Assembly (NCBI RefSeq): GCF_029714185.1
Contig: NZ_CP121671.1
Span: 4,092,001-4,156,000 of the forward strand
Length of the DNA: 64,000 nucleotides
Direction of reading: 5' to 3'
Source: Halobacillus naozhouensis
GTDB lineage: Bacteria; Bacillota; Bacilli; Bacillales; Halobacillaceae
Numbering within the stretch: position 1 is the stretch's first letter; each line of letters starts with the position of its first letter. Positions 45,958 through 54,867 of this stretch are shown one piece after another. The position numbers were made by a program, and so were the translations under genes. The notes under the pieces were generated by a model, which was not told where the DNA came from, made no database searches, and was given only the letters and a program-made list of their open reading frames with translations.

Positions 45958-46716
45958 TCACGTTCCGGGAATATAACACCCTTCCGGACCACATACCATG
46001 CCATCTTTCAATTGAGCTTCTTCCTGCTTTTCTTTTTCCAGCTGCCTTTGCTGCCATTCTATATCAATTGTTGGTGTGAATTTTTCAGGGTAGAGGAGAT
46101 ACCAACGTTGCTTCCGAATTAAAAAGTTGTCTGAATCGAGCCGTAACGCTTCATCAAGTTCTTGAATAGCCTTGTCTTTTTTATCGTTTTTAGAATATTC
46201 CATAGCGAGCTTAAATTTCGTCTCTGCTAGTTGTCTTTCTACACCAGAAGCGGCGTTCTTCGGCTGATAATATGGATCATCTAATTCAACTTGATCCACT
46301 TCTTTATTTATAAGTTTTACTACAGCTTGAACATGATCTTCATCATCTACCTTAAAACCTTGTTTTAAAAGACGAATAGTCCCATTCTCATCAATAAAGA
46401 TTCCATTTGGAACCACTTTGAACCCAAAGTGATTAGCTAGTTGATTTTCCTCGTCAACGACTGTTGTAAAGCTCGTGTCCTCAATATAGGGCTTAACAAC
46501 TTCAGCACCTTGGACATCAACCGCTACAGAAAGGACCTCAAAGTTTGCATTCTTATGCTGATTATAAAAAGATTGCCATCCAGGCAATTGTTCACGGCAT
46601 CTTCACCAGGAGGCCCACATAAAGATTAACGTTTGTTTCCCTTGATAATCATCGATAGATACTTTGTTTCCATCAACATCTTTTAATGTGAAATTCGGAA
46701 TCTTTTCCTTTAACAT
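45958..46716 (-). CDS. TlpA/ResA-like selenoprotein with U-R-C centre and C-terminal extension
   Basis: A 252-residue redoxin if the in-frame TGA at 46603-46605 is Sec38. The ATG at 46716 has AAAGGAGATGATCAGC upstream. The N-terminus reads IPNFTLKDVDGNKVSIDDY, and the active site is FMWASWURCREQLPGW. Relatives have W-C-x-x-C here; this protein has one residue fewer between the redox residues (U-x-C). The fold continues with FEVLSVAVDVQG and VVPNGIFIDENGTIR. A helical extension (residues about 170-240) resembling one TPR unit follows, then the end MVCGPEGCYIPGT with two more cysteines. There is no signal peptide. Confidence 0.9.
46572..46588 (-). promoter_or_regulatory. Candidate SECIS hairpin of the TlpA-like gene
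   Basis: ATTGCC-TGGAT-GGCAAT begins 14 bases after the TGA, so the loop is 20 bases downstream with G in second position. Confidence 0.65.
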
Positions 46717-46827
46717 GCTGATCATCTCCTTTTCTCTTTAGTTTAAAACATGTAGCGTTATATCAAAAATAGTTTGTTTGTACAGCTGGATAATCAGAAT
46801 CAAAAAGTAGGAAAATGTATAATTAAC

Positions 46828-46866
46828 CCACCTCAGGTCATCCAGTTTTTGGATGACCTGAGGTGG
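46828..46866. repeat. 39-bp palindrome, copy 2
   Basis: Arms identical to copy 1; loop GTTTT. Self-complementarity extends outward by AACC/GGTT-type bases. It lies in the divergent gap between the TlpA-like selenoprotein and marR genes, so it is not at a gene end here. It marks the right edge of the selenium island. Confidence 0.95.
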
Positions 46867-46990
46867 GTTTAATTTGATCCATCTAATTATTTTTGAGTAA
46901 TTATATCTTAAAAGGGCGTTATTATCGATTATCCGCACTTTACAACTTAGAATGTTTGAATTAAAATTTAAATTTGTGAGGTGAGCAACC

Positions 46991-47434
46991 ATGGATGAAT
47001 ATTCGTTTGTGAACATAGATATGTTAGTAGATTCTTACAATGAGTTATCGGATAAGATGACGAAACACCGAGTTTATGCCTATATACGTCATTTAAAGAA
47101 AAATGACTTAACACCCAACCAGTATTCTATTTTACACTTTATAGAGCATAATGGACCCTGCTCTTCTATTAAGTTGGCCGAGCATATGGAATTAAAGGCT
47201 GCGACAATTACCTATTTGGTAGATTCCCTTGAAAAAAGAGGTTTGGTAAGCAGAACACCTAATCCTCAAGACCGCAGGAGTCACCATGTCACTTTTACAG
47301 AAGAAGGAAGAAAGATTGTCCTGGGTACTTCTGAGGAAAAGAATCAAGCTATTATGAATTCTTTTGAAAATTTGAACCGAGATGAGCTTGAGTCTCTGTA
47401 CATTATGATTAATCTATTAAACCGCAAGTTGTAA
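46991..47434 (+). CDS. MarR-family transcriptional regulator
   Basis: A 147-residue winged-helix regulator. The DNA-binding region reads NQYSILHFIEHNGPCSSIKL near residue 37 and KAATITYLVDSLEKRGLVSR, followed by the wing PQDRRSHHVTFTEEGRK. MarR proteins usually repress a neighbouring transporter until an inhibitor binds; the MFS exporter gene 90 bases downstream fits that. GTGAGGTGAGCAACC precedes the ATG. Confidence 0.9.
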   Translation: MDEYSFVNIDMLVDSYNELSDKMTKHRVYAYIRHLKKNDLTPNQYSILHFIEHNGPCSSIKLAEHMELKAATITYLVDSLEKRGLVSRTPNPQDRRSHHVTFTEEGRKIVLGTSEEKNQAIMNSFENLNRDELESLYIMINLLNRKL

Positions 47435-47524
47435 GCTAATGACTGGAACTACTGGACTCCACTTGAACATTTGGGTGGGGCCTTTTCATTTCATTCGTTA
47501 CTATTTTGGCAGGGGGGGACCGAA

Positions 47525-48955
47525 ATGGAGTCTAATAAACGCGCTTTTTGGCTAATTATATGTTCAATTTTCTTCGGCAATTTCCTGGCCATTCTCAGTA
47601 TTACAACAGTTACAGTAGCCTTTCCTGTAGTAATGGATGAATTTAATGCTAATCTAAGTACTGTTCAATGGTTGATGGCGGGATATCTTTTGGCAACTGG
47701 AATCATTGCACCGGTCGTAGGATATTTGGGGGATCAATTAAGTTATAAATATTTGTATATTATCGCATTATTTGGATTTACTTTGTTCTCTTTGTTCTGT
47801 GGTCTGGCTTGGGATATTCAAATCCTGATTTTATTTAGAATCATACAAGGTGTATTTGGCGGAATGATCATCCCGATAACCTTAACAATCATTTATCAAA
47901 CACTTGAACGGCATCAGCAATCGAAGGCTATGGGATTATGGAGTCTGGCTTCTATGCTTGCCCCAGTAATCGGTCCGACATTTGGCGGCTGGCTTGTTGA
48001 TTATTTTGGCTGGTCAGCGATTTTCTTTTTTAATCTGCCAATAGGGATCCTGGGCATAATCATTGTTAGTAGATGCATTCCTTATTACCGAATAGGAACC
48101 AGCCAATCCTTTGATTTTATAGGATTTATTTCTGTGGTCGCCAGTAGTTCCTTACTTTTATTTGGTTTTAGCCAGGTAGGATCCTGGGGCTTTGGTTCAT
48201 GGAAAACGCTGCTTTTACTAGGATCCGGAATCATACTATTGGGTTTTTTCATTCGCTGGGAACTGAGGTCAAAAGCTCCGCTGCTGCAATTAAGTGTGTT
48301 TAAGTTTTCTCAATTCACTTATAGCCTGATTATAAACTGTATCATTACAGCCTCGATGTATATTGGTACGCTGCTTGTTCCCCTATATTTGCAAGACGTT
48401 TTGCATCTGTCACCGATGGATACTGGTTTAATTATGCTGCCAGGAGCGATTGCGATGGCGGCGGCTTCTCCAGTTGTTGGGAATGTGTATGATAGGATTG
48501 GGCCGTTCAAATTGGTTTTTACCGGTGCTTCACTCGTAGTTATATCAACAGCTTTGTTTAGCAGTATCGGACTGGAAACTTCCGCTTACTTAATTGCTAT
48601 CTATCAACTCATTCGTTGCATTGGTATTTCGTTATGCACGGTTCCCTTAACTAATGCAGGCATGAGTGCTGTGACCAGGGACTATTCCGGCCACGCTTCT
48701 TCCATCACGAACTGGGCCCGGCAAGGTATGGCATCGATGTCGATTGGAATATTCAGCGCTCTGGTTGTAGCAAGAAGTTCCGGTTACTTAAAATCAGATG
48801 GTACTACTGTTACTGCTGCAATATCTATGGGGATCAGTGATGTCTTTTGGATTGGAACTATCCTTGCGATTACTGCCATCCCATTAACTTTTATGCTAAG
48901 AATCAAAAGCCAGGCAAAAATCAATTCAGCCAAACCGAAAGCAGCAAACCAATAA
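47525..48955 (+). CDS. MFS drug efflux transporter, DHA2 (EmrB/QacA) type
   Basis: Proton-driven exporter of 476 residues with about fourteen helices. The family signatures are STVQWLMAGYLLATGIIAPV near residue 45, GYLGDQLSYKYLY, and LASMLAPVIGPTFGGWLVDY (motif C of drug/H+ antiporters). The ATG at 47525 is preferred, with GGGGGG upstream; the frame is open 18 codons earlier. It follows the marR gene and is likely its target. Confidence 0.88.
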   Translation: MESNKRAFWLIICSIFFGNFLAILSITTVTVAFPVVMDEFNANLSTVQWLMAGYLLATGIIAPVVGYLGDQLSYKYLYIIALFGFTLFSLFCGLAWDIQILILFRIIQGVFGGMIIPITLTIIYQTLERHQQSKAMGLWSLASMLAPVIGPTFGGWLVDYFGWSAIFFFNLPIGILGIIIVSRCIPYYRIGTSQSFDFIGFISVVASSSLLLFGFSQVGSWGFGSWKTLLLLGSGIILLGFFIRWELRSKAPLLQLSVFKFSQFTYSLIINCIITASMYIGTLLVPLYLQDVLHLSPMDTGLIMLPGAIAMAAASPVVGNVYDRIGPFKLVFTGASLVVISTALFSSIGLETSAYLIAIYQLIRCIGISLCTVPLTNAGMSAVTRDYSGHASSITNWARQGMASMSIGIFSALVVARSSGYLKSDGTTVTAAISMGISDVFWIGTILAITAIPLTFMLRIKSQAKINSAKPKAANQ

Positions 48956-48977
48956 TGGGTATATTTTCCCTTATCTT

Positions 48978-49016
48978 CCACCTCAGGTCATCCAGAAATT
49001 GGATGACCTGAGGTGG
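48978..49016. repeat. 39-bp palindrome, copy 3
   Basis: Arms identical to copies 1 and 2; loop GAAAT. The stem extends outward six more bases (TATCTT/AAGATA, from 48972 to 49022). It lies between the MFS gene and the AraC-type regulator, both on the plus strand. Confidence 0.95.
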
Positions 49017-49091
49017 AAGATATATCCGGTTATGAGAAAGTAGCTGTGGTAAGTTAGAATGAGGATAGTAGGTTGAAAAGGCGGGGTCTCT

Positions 49092-50552
49092 ATGTACAAA
49101 CTATTAATCGCAGATCGGGACAGACAAGAACTTGCTGGTTTAGAATGGCTGATTACTAAATATTCCTTCCCTATCACGGATACTATATTGGCGGATCAGT
49201 TGGTAAACATATTTAACATATTAGAGAACCAACAACCTGATATATTCTGCATTGAGCTTGATATGATCCCAGAGGATAAGTGGGAAATGGTGCAAACATT
49301 TATCGAACGATATGCGGGGCAAGTGATTGCGGTGACGGCAGAGCCGACTTTTGAACGAGCCATGCAGGCAATGGACATGGAAGCAGTAGATTTATGGGTA
49401 AAGCCGTTATCACCCTCCCGAGTAAAGCATTCGTTGCAGCAAACCTTCCGTAACCTTTCTAAACAAACTACCCGAAATCCTGCCAATGAATTAAAGCAAG
49501 CTATTCGTTACGAATCGTTATTTATTGATGATGGATTACCGTTCCAACATCCTGTATATTTAATAAAAACGGAACACGTGGCAGATTTAAATGATTTAAG
49601 ATCTTTCATTGAACAGTTTGATTTTTACTACACCCCCTTAGTGTTTTCGACAAGTGACCGCCTTGCCCTGGTATTTCAGGAATCATTCCCTGAACCTGTA
49701 AAGCAGGCCCAACGCTTTTTACAGGAGTGGGAACGCTTTGCTGGTAAGCCATTAGCTATCGTTGTCCACGCTGAGCAAGGTTCAGACTCTCTCCATCAAA
49801 TTTATATGAAGTTGAGAAAGATCATGGAAACTACTTTTTTTACGGGCTACCAGCAAGTATTAAGTTCCTTCCACCATCACGAATGGGAGGATATGGATCC
49901 GTTCTTAACGATGAATGAGCAGCGGAACTGGGTGTATATGCTTGATGAAGGGCAAGGGGATGAGATTAAAAAGTGGATGTACGAGCAGTTCTTCAGTATG
50001 GAGCCTCCCTTCCCTGACCCAGGACTGCTACGTACCCGCTTGACGAGTATTCTCGCACAAGTACGCCGTTTTATGATTCGAAAAGGGATCACAGACCCTG
50101 CCAGTGAGGAAAAATATAAGGCAGTGTTTGACACCATTTTATACAGTCCTGTCCTTTATCGGATTGTCCAGGATATGATCCTGTACATGAACGGTCTACT
50201 TCAATCGATTGCGGAAAAACCTGCCACAACGAAGATTGATGTCATTGAAGAAGCGATCGCTTATATGGAAGATCACTTTGAAGACTCATCACTTTCTCTA
50301 AAAGAAGTAGCAGAACACGTTAAGCGGAGCCCCTCTTATTTCAGCCATATTCTATCACATAAATACAGGCGTTCTTTTCGCGAGATGTTAAGCTACATTC
50401 GTGTCCAAAAAGCGAAAGAAATGCTGGCTTCCTCAGACGAAACCATTTACCATATCGCACACTCAGTAGGCTTTAGAAATCCGAATTACTTTAGTCGGGT
50501 TTTTAAAGCAACGACGGGCCAGACACCACGTGAGTATCGAATGTATCATTAA
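49092..50552 (+). CDS. AraC-type regulator with degenerate receiver domain
   Basis: A 486-residue regulator. The N-terminal 120 residues resemble a receiver domain (LLIADRDRQELAGLEWLI, AVDLWVKPLSPSRVKHSL with the switch Lys). Where the phospho-acceptor is expected the sequence is DIFCIELDMIPED, out of register with the usual D-I-x-M-P. A middle region of unknown function follows. The C-terminal AraC HTH pair reads VAEHVKRSPSYFSHILSHKY and IAHSVGFRNPNYFSRVFKA. No partner kinase is present. It lies upstream of hutU on the same strand and is a candidate regulator of hut. Confidence 0.82.
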   Translation: MYKLLIADRDRQELAGLEWLITKYSFPITDTILADQLVNIFNILENQQPDIFCIELDMIPEDKWEMVQTFIERYAGQVIAVTAEPTFERAMQAMDMEAVDLWVKPLSPSRVKHSLQQTFRNLSKQTTRNPANELKQAIRYESLFIDDGLPFQHPVYLIKTEHVADLNDLRSFIEQFDFYYTPLVFSTSDRLALVFQESFPEPVKQAQRFLQEWERFAGKPLAIVVHAEQGSDSLHQIYMKLRKIMETTFFTGYQQVLSSFHHHEWEDMDPFLTMNEQRNWVYMLDEGQGDEIKKWMYEQFFSMEPPFPDPGLLRTRLTSILAQVRRFMIRKGITDPASEEKYKAVFDTILYSPVLYRIVQDMILYMNGLLQSIAEKPATTKIDVIEEAIAYMEDHFEDSSLSLKEVAEHVKRSPSYFSHILSHKYRRSFREMLSYIRVQKAKEMLASSDETIYHIAHSVGFRNPNYFSRVFKATTGQTPREYRMYH

Positions 50553-50579
50553 AAATCGATCTAGTTATTTATGTAAACC

Positions 50580-50610
50580 GGACTCCTAATGCTTTGGGAG
50601 TTCTTTTTTA
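50580..50610 (+). terminator. Terminator of the AraC-type regulator gene
   Basis: GGACTCC pairs with GGGAGTTC with one G-U pair, followed by six T. Confidence 0.75.
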
Positions 50611-50720
50611 TTGGAAAAATATGAGTGATCCCATCCTTGCATGGCTGCCTGAAGGGTAAAGAAAAGACAATTCTGTTTTATAAACTAATATTATTTACTT
50701 TTCTAAAATATATGCTATTA

Positions 50721-50736
50721 ATTGAAAGCGTTTTTG
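50721..50736 (+). promoter_or_regulatory. Candidate cre site upstream of hutU
   Basis: ATTGAAAGCGTTTTTG matches the core of the cre consensus, weaker at its 3' end. It lies about 120 bases before hutU in an AT-rich gap (50611-50849) that otherwise shows no clear feature. CcpA repression of hut is known in bacilli. Confidence 0.5.
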
Positions 50737-50855
50737 TATATATATTTATCTTTATCATATTTAAATATATAAATTCAAAAACCATTCACCTATTTTACGT
50801 CATTGCCCCTTGGTACCATTAAATTATTAGAAAAATTTAACTCGAAAGGATGAAG

Positions 50856-52523
50856 ATGATGTCTGAAACGAAATCAGGAAAAGTAAAACAATATAGCGGT
50901 ACAGAATTGCACACGAAGGGGTGGGTTCAGGAGGCTGCTTTACGCATGCTGAGCAACAACCTGCATCCAGATGTTGCGGAAAATCCGGATGATCTCGTTG
51001 TGTACGGTGGGATCGGTAAAGCAGCCCGTAACTGGGAGTGCTTCGAAGCGATTGTAGAATCTTTGAAAAAGCTTGGGGAGGATGAGACGTTACTGATCCA
51101 GTCTGGAAAACCAGTTGCTGTCTTTCGCTCCCATAAAGACGCCCCGAAAGTGTTAATTGCGAACTCGAATCTAGTCCCTGCCTGGGCAAATTGGGAGCAC
51201 TTCCACGAACTTGATCAAAAAGGTTTAATGATGTACGGCCAAATGACAGCGGGAAGCTGGATTTACATCGGCAGTCAAGGAATCGTTCAAGGCACATATG
51301 AAACATTTGCGGAGTGTGCCAGACAACATTTCAACGGCAGCTTACAAAGTACGATTACGTTAACCGCTGGTCTTGGCGGCATGGGTGGTGCCCAGCCATT
51401 AGCGGTAACATTAAATGGCGGTGTTTGTATTGCTATTGAAGTTGATCAGCAGCGGATCCAGCGACGTTTAGATACGAAATATTTAGATACCTCAACCGAT
51501 AGTCTGGATGAGGCCATTAAACTGGCCGAAGATGCTCGCGACCAGGGTAAATCCCTCTCTATCGGACTGCTAGGTAACGCAGCTGAGCTTTTGCCTGAAA
51601 TGATTGCCAAAGGATTCATTCCGGATGCCTTGACAGACCAGACCTCTGCACACGACCCATTGAACGGTTATGTTCCAGTGGACATGAATCTTCCAGAGGC
51701 CGATGAACTGCGTAATAGTAACTCCGAGGAATATATTAAACTATCAAAACGCAGTATCGCATCTCACGTCAAAGCCATGCTCGATATGCAGAAACAAGGG
51801 GCCATTACGTTTGACTACGGGAACAACATCCGCCAAGTCGCCAAGGATGAAGGAGTAGACAATGCTTTTGATTTTCCCGGCTTCGTTCCTGCATACATTC
51901 GCCCACAATTTTGCGAAGGAAAAGGACCTTTCCGCTGGGTGGCATTATCTGGTGATCCAGAGGATATTTATAAAACAGATGAAGTCATCTTAAGAGAGTT
52001 TAGCGATAACGAGCATTTATGTAATTGGATTCGTATGGCTCGTGAAAAAATCAGTTTCCAGGGCCTTCCTTCCCGTATTTGCTGGCTTGGCTACGGTGAA
52101 CGCGCCAGGTTCGGCAAAATCATCAATGACATGGTTGCGAGCGGAGAATTAAGTGCACCGATTGTAATTGGGCGGGACCACCTGGATTCCGGTTCTGTAG
52201 CTTCGCCGAACAGAGAAACCGAAGCGATGAAAGACGGCAGTGATGCAGTGGCTGATTGGCCAATTCTGAACGCCATGATTAACAGCGTAGGTGGTGCCAG
52301 CTGGGTTAGTGTTCATCACGGAGGCGGTGTGGGTATGGGCTATTCCCTTCATGCCGGAATGGTCATTGTTGCTGACGGGACGAAGGATGCAGAACAGCGA
52401 CTGGAACGCGTCTTAACGACAGACCCTGGCATGGGTGTCGTACGTCATGTAGATGCTGGTTATGAACTGGCCGAACAGACCGCTAAAGAAAAAGGCATCC
52501 GAGTACCAATGCTAAAGAAATAA
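50856..52523 (+). CDS. hutU: Urocanate hydratase
   Basis: Converts urocanate to 4-imidazolone-5-propionate with tightly bound NAD. The 555-residue product has the family regions QSGKPVAVFRSHKDAPKVLI near residue 85, GSQGIVQGTYETFAECARQ, TAGLGGMGGAQPLAVTLNGG (NAD-binding), and CWLGYGERARFG with the active cysteine nearby. GAAAGGATGAAG precedes the ATG at 50856; ATG codons one codon later and two codons earlier are close alternatives. It is first in the cluster; hutH is not present. Confidence 0.96.
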   Translation: MMSETKSGKVKQYSGTELHTKGWVQEAALRMLSNNLHPDVAENPDDLVVYGGIGKAARNWECFEAIVESLKKLGEDETLLIQSGKPVAVFRSHKDAPKVLIANSNLVPAWANWEHFHELDQKGLMMYGQMTAGSWIYIGSQGIVQGTYETFAECARQHFNGSLQSTITLTAGLGGMGGAQPLAVTLNGGVCIAIEVDQQRIQRRLDTKYLDTSTDSLDEAIKLAEDARDQGKSLSIGLLGNAAELLPEMIAKGFIPDALTDQTSAHDPLNGYVPVDMNLPEADELRNSNSEEYIKLSKRSIASHVKAMLDMQKQGAITFDYGNNIRQVAKDEGVDNAFDFPGFVPAYIRPQFCEGKGPFRWVALSGDPEDIYKTDEVILREFSDNEHLCNWIRMAREKISFQGLPSRICWLGYGERARFGKIINDMVASGELSAPIVIGRDHLDSGSVASPNRETEAMKDGSDAVADWPILNAMINSVGGASWVSVHHGGGVGMGYSLHAGMVIVADGTKDAEQRLERVLTTDPGMGVVRHVDAGYELAEQTAKEKGIRVPMLKK

Positions 52524-52541
52524 TAGGGGGAGGATTTTTAT

Positions 52542-53816
52542 ATGACACGAAAATTGCTTATTACGAATGCAGCACAATTGATTACCATGGCTGGACACAC
52601 CGATCAACCAGCAAAGAAAGAAGCAATGTCCCAACTAGGGGTGATTGAAAACGGGGCTGTTTATATGGAAGATGGAAAGGTTGTTGAAGTAGGATCCGAT
52701 CAGGAAATACGCGAAAAGTATCAAGACTCCGTAAATTCTGATCAACATATCGATGCGACAGGAAAAGTCGTTACACCAGGTTTGATAGATCCACACACAC
52801 ACCTCGTGCATGCTGGAACGAGGGAAAATGAATATGCGATGCGCCTTAAAGGAAAAACTTACATGGAAATTATGGAATCTGGCGGTGGCATTCATGCGAC
52901 AACTCGTGCTACACAGGAAGCGAGCCACGAAGAGCTATATGAGCAATCACGAAAACGCCTCGATCAATTTTTGCTGCACGGGGTAACAACGGTAGAAGCA
53001 AAAAGTGGCTACGGGCTGACACTTGAACATGAAATAAAACAGCTTGAAGTTGCTCAGCAGCTATCCAAGAAACACCCTATGGATCTCGTTTCGACATTTA
53101 TGGGAGCCCATGCGATTCCGATTGCTGAAAAAGATAACCCAGAGCCATTTGTTGATCGCGTTATTAATGAAATGATTCCGGAAGTCGCTAGTAAGAACCT
53201 TGCCACCTTTAACGATGTTTTTTGCGAACGTGGGGTCTTCACTCCAGAACAATCCAAACGTATTTTAGAGGCCGGTAAAGAGCACGGACTGACTCCAAAA
53301 ATTCATGCAGATGAAATTGAACCCTATGGAGGTGCGGAACTGGCAGCATCAGTTGGCGCGATCTCGGCCGATCACCTTTTAAAAGCATCTGAACAAGGAA
53401 TTAAAGATATGGCGGAAGCTGGGGTGGTCGGTGTCCTGCTTCCAGGTACTGCCTTTTTCCTAATGGCTGAATTCGCTCAGGCTAGAAAAATGATTGACGC
53501 AGGAGTTGCTGTTGCTCTTTCAACAGACGCAAATCCTGGCTCATCGCCTACGATTTCCCTGCCTTTCATCATGAATCTGGGTTGCTTAAAAATGGGTATG
53601 ACACCAGAAGAGGTTTTAACAGCAACAACTATTAATGCCGCACATGCGATCGGCTGTGCAGAGGAAGCAGGCAGTCTGGAACAAGGCAAAAAGGGAGATG
53701 TGACGATCTTTAATGTACCGAACTATCTGACGCTATCTTATCAATATGGAATGAACCATGTAGACACGGTGATTAAAGCTGGTAAACCGCTTGTCGTAGG
53801 AGGTCAGCTGCAATGA
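52542..53816 (+). CDS. hutI: Imidazolonepropionase
   Basis: Zinc or iron amidohydrolase that opens the imidazolone ring to formiminoglutamate. The 424-residue product has metal ligands in GLIDPHTHLVHAGTREN near residue 80, the substrate region EAKSGYGLTLEHE, TFMGAHAIP, a ligand histidine in KIHADEIEPYGG, and the catalytic Asp in ALSTDANPGSSPT. GGGGGAGGATTTTTAT precedes the ATG. It overlaps hutG by four bases. Confidence 0.96.
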   Translation: MTRKLLITNAAQLITMAGHTDQPAKKEAMSQLGVIENGAVYMEDGKVVEVGSDQEIREKYQDSVNSDQHIDATGKVVTPGLIDPHTHLVHAGTRENEYAMRLKGKTYMEIMESGGGIHATTRATQEASHEELYEQSRKRLDQFLLHGVTTVEAKSGYGLTLEHEIKQLEVAQQLSKKHPMDLVSTFMGAHAIPIAEKDNPEPFVDRVINEMIPEVASKNLATFNDVFCERGVFTPEQSKRILEAGKEHGLTPKIHADEIEPYGGAELAASVGAISADHLLKASEQGIKDMAEAGVVGVLLPGTAFFLMAEFAQARKMIDAGVAVALSTDANPGSSPTISLPFIMNLGCLKMGMTPEEVLTATTINAAHAIGCAEEAGSLEQGKKGDVTIFNVPNYLTLSYQYGMNHVDTVIKAGKPLVVGGQLQ

Positions 53817-54799
53817 CAGACTACCCTTATCCGCTGCTCGAGCGGCCCAGCATGATCTGGACGAAGCAAACAGATAAAACCACTGACCTGAAAGTACATG
53901 AATGGATTGAAACAGTTGGGGATCCTTTCCCCAACTGGCACGATTACGATGTGACAATTCTGGGCGTGCCGCTTTCAAAATCGTCGATCAGTACATCAGC
54001 TGCCAGCGACAATCCCGATGCGATGCGTCAGGCATGGAAATCATTCGGCACGTATAACCTTGACGAGGATATTGATTTAGCCACATTAAAAGCGATCGAC
54101 CTTGGAAATGTGAAACAGCATGCAACAGATATTGCTTATACCCACCAGCAAATCGAGCAGGCAATGGCTGCTATGAGGACCCATCATCCACATACTTTGC
54201 CTGTCGTAATGGGTGGTGACCATTCGATTACAGCGATGTTGATTAAAGGCTGGAAACAAGCCCATCCGGAGGAGACAGTAGGTATTTTACAGCTCGATAC
54301 ACACTTTGATTTGCGTGACTTGAATGTGTTTGGCCCCGCAAACGGCACACCGATCCGTAACTTGATCGAAAGTGGCACAGTCGAGGGCAAGCATGTTCAC
54401 AATATTGGGCTGCATGGATTTTTCAACGCAAAGGAATTGAAGGATTACGCAGATGAAACAGGTGTTCATTATACAACTATGAAACAGGCGCGGAAAAAAG
54501 GAGTTGCTCACATCATCAAGCAGGCTTTGGAACAATTGCACAATCAAGTCGACACGATTTACTTAACCGTCGATATGGATGTATTAGATATCGCTCATAA
54601 CCCCGCTGCCCCTGCAGCGACACCTGGAGGGATGTACACAGAAGAATTGTTTGAAGCGGTGCAGATTGCTGGAGAGCATCCAAGTGTAAAGGCGATGGAT
54701 ATGGTGTGCCTTGATCCTAGAAAGGATATTGGCGGGATGGCCGTTAAAAGTGCTGTGCATACGATGCTGTCATTCTTAACGGGCTACTGCAGGCATTGA
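53813..54799 (+). CDS. hutG: Formimidoylglutamase
   Basis: Ureohydrolase-family enzyme that splits formiminoglutamate to glutamate and formamide. The 328-residue product has the manganese-binding motifs GGDHSI near residue 132, LDTHFDLRD near 160 and TVDMDVLDIAHNPA near 255. The start overlaps the hutI stop (ATGA), and a GGAGG lies in the end of hutI. Confidence 0.95.
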   Translation: MTDYPYPLLERPSMIWTKQTDKTTDLKVHEWIETVGDPFPNWHDYDVTILGVPLSKSSISTSAASDNPDAMRQAWKSFGTYNLDEDIDLATLKAIDLGNVKQHATDIAYTHQQIEQAMAAMRTHHPHTLPVVMGGDHSITAMLIKGWKQAHPEETVGILQLDTHFDLRDLNVFGPANGTPIRNLIESGTVEGKHVHNIGLHGFFNAKELKDYADETGVHYTTMKQARKKGVAHIIKQALEQLHNQVDTIYLTVDMDVLDIAHNPAAPAATPGGMYTEELFEAVQIAGEHPSVKAMDMVCLDPRKDIGGMAVKSAVHTMLSFLTGYCRH

Positions 54800-54867
54800 A
54801 GGCGAGATTCTTTCGCCTTTTATCCGAAAACTATTTTCCGAATATTAAAATAATAGGAGGTAAGACA

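Noticed and set aside
44881..46716. Frameshifts or pseudogenes as explanation for the interrupted frames
   Set aside because: Each frame is interrupted by exactly one TGA and no other stop, stays in the same frame on both sides, and lies beside Sec machinery.
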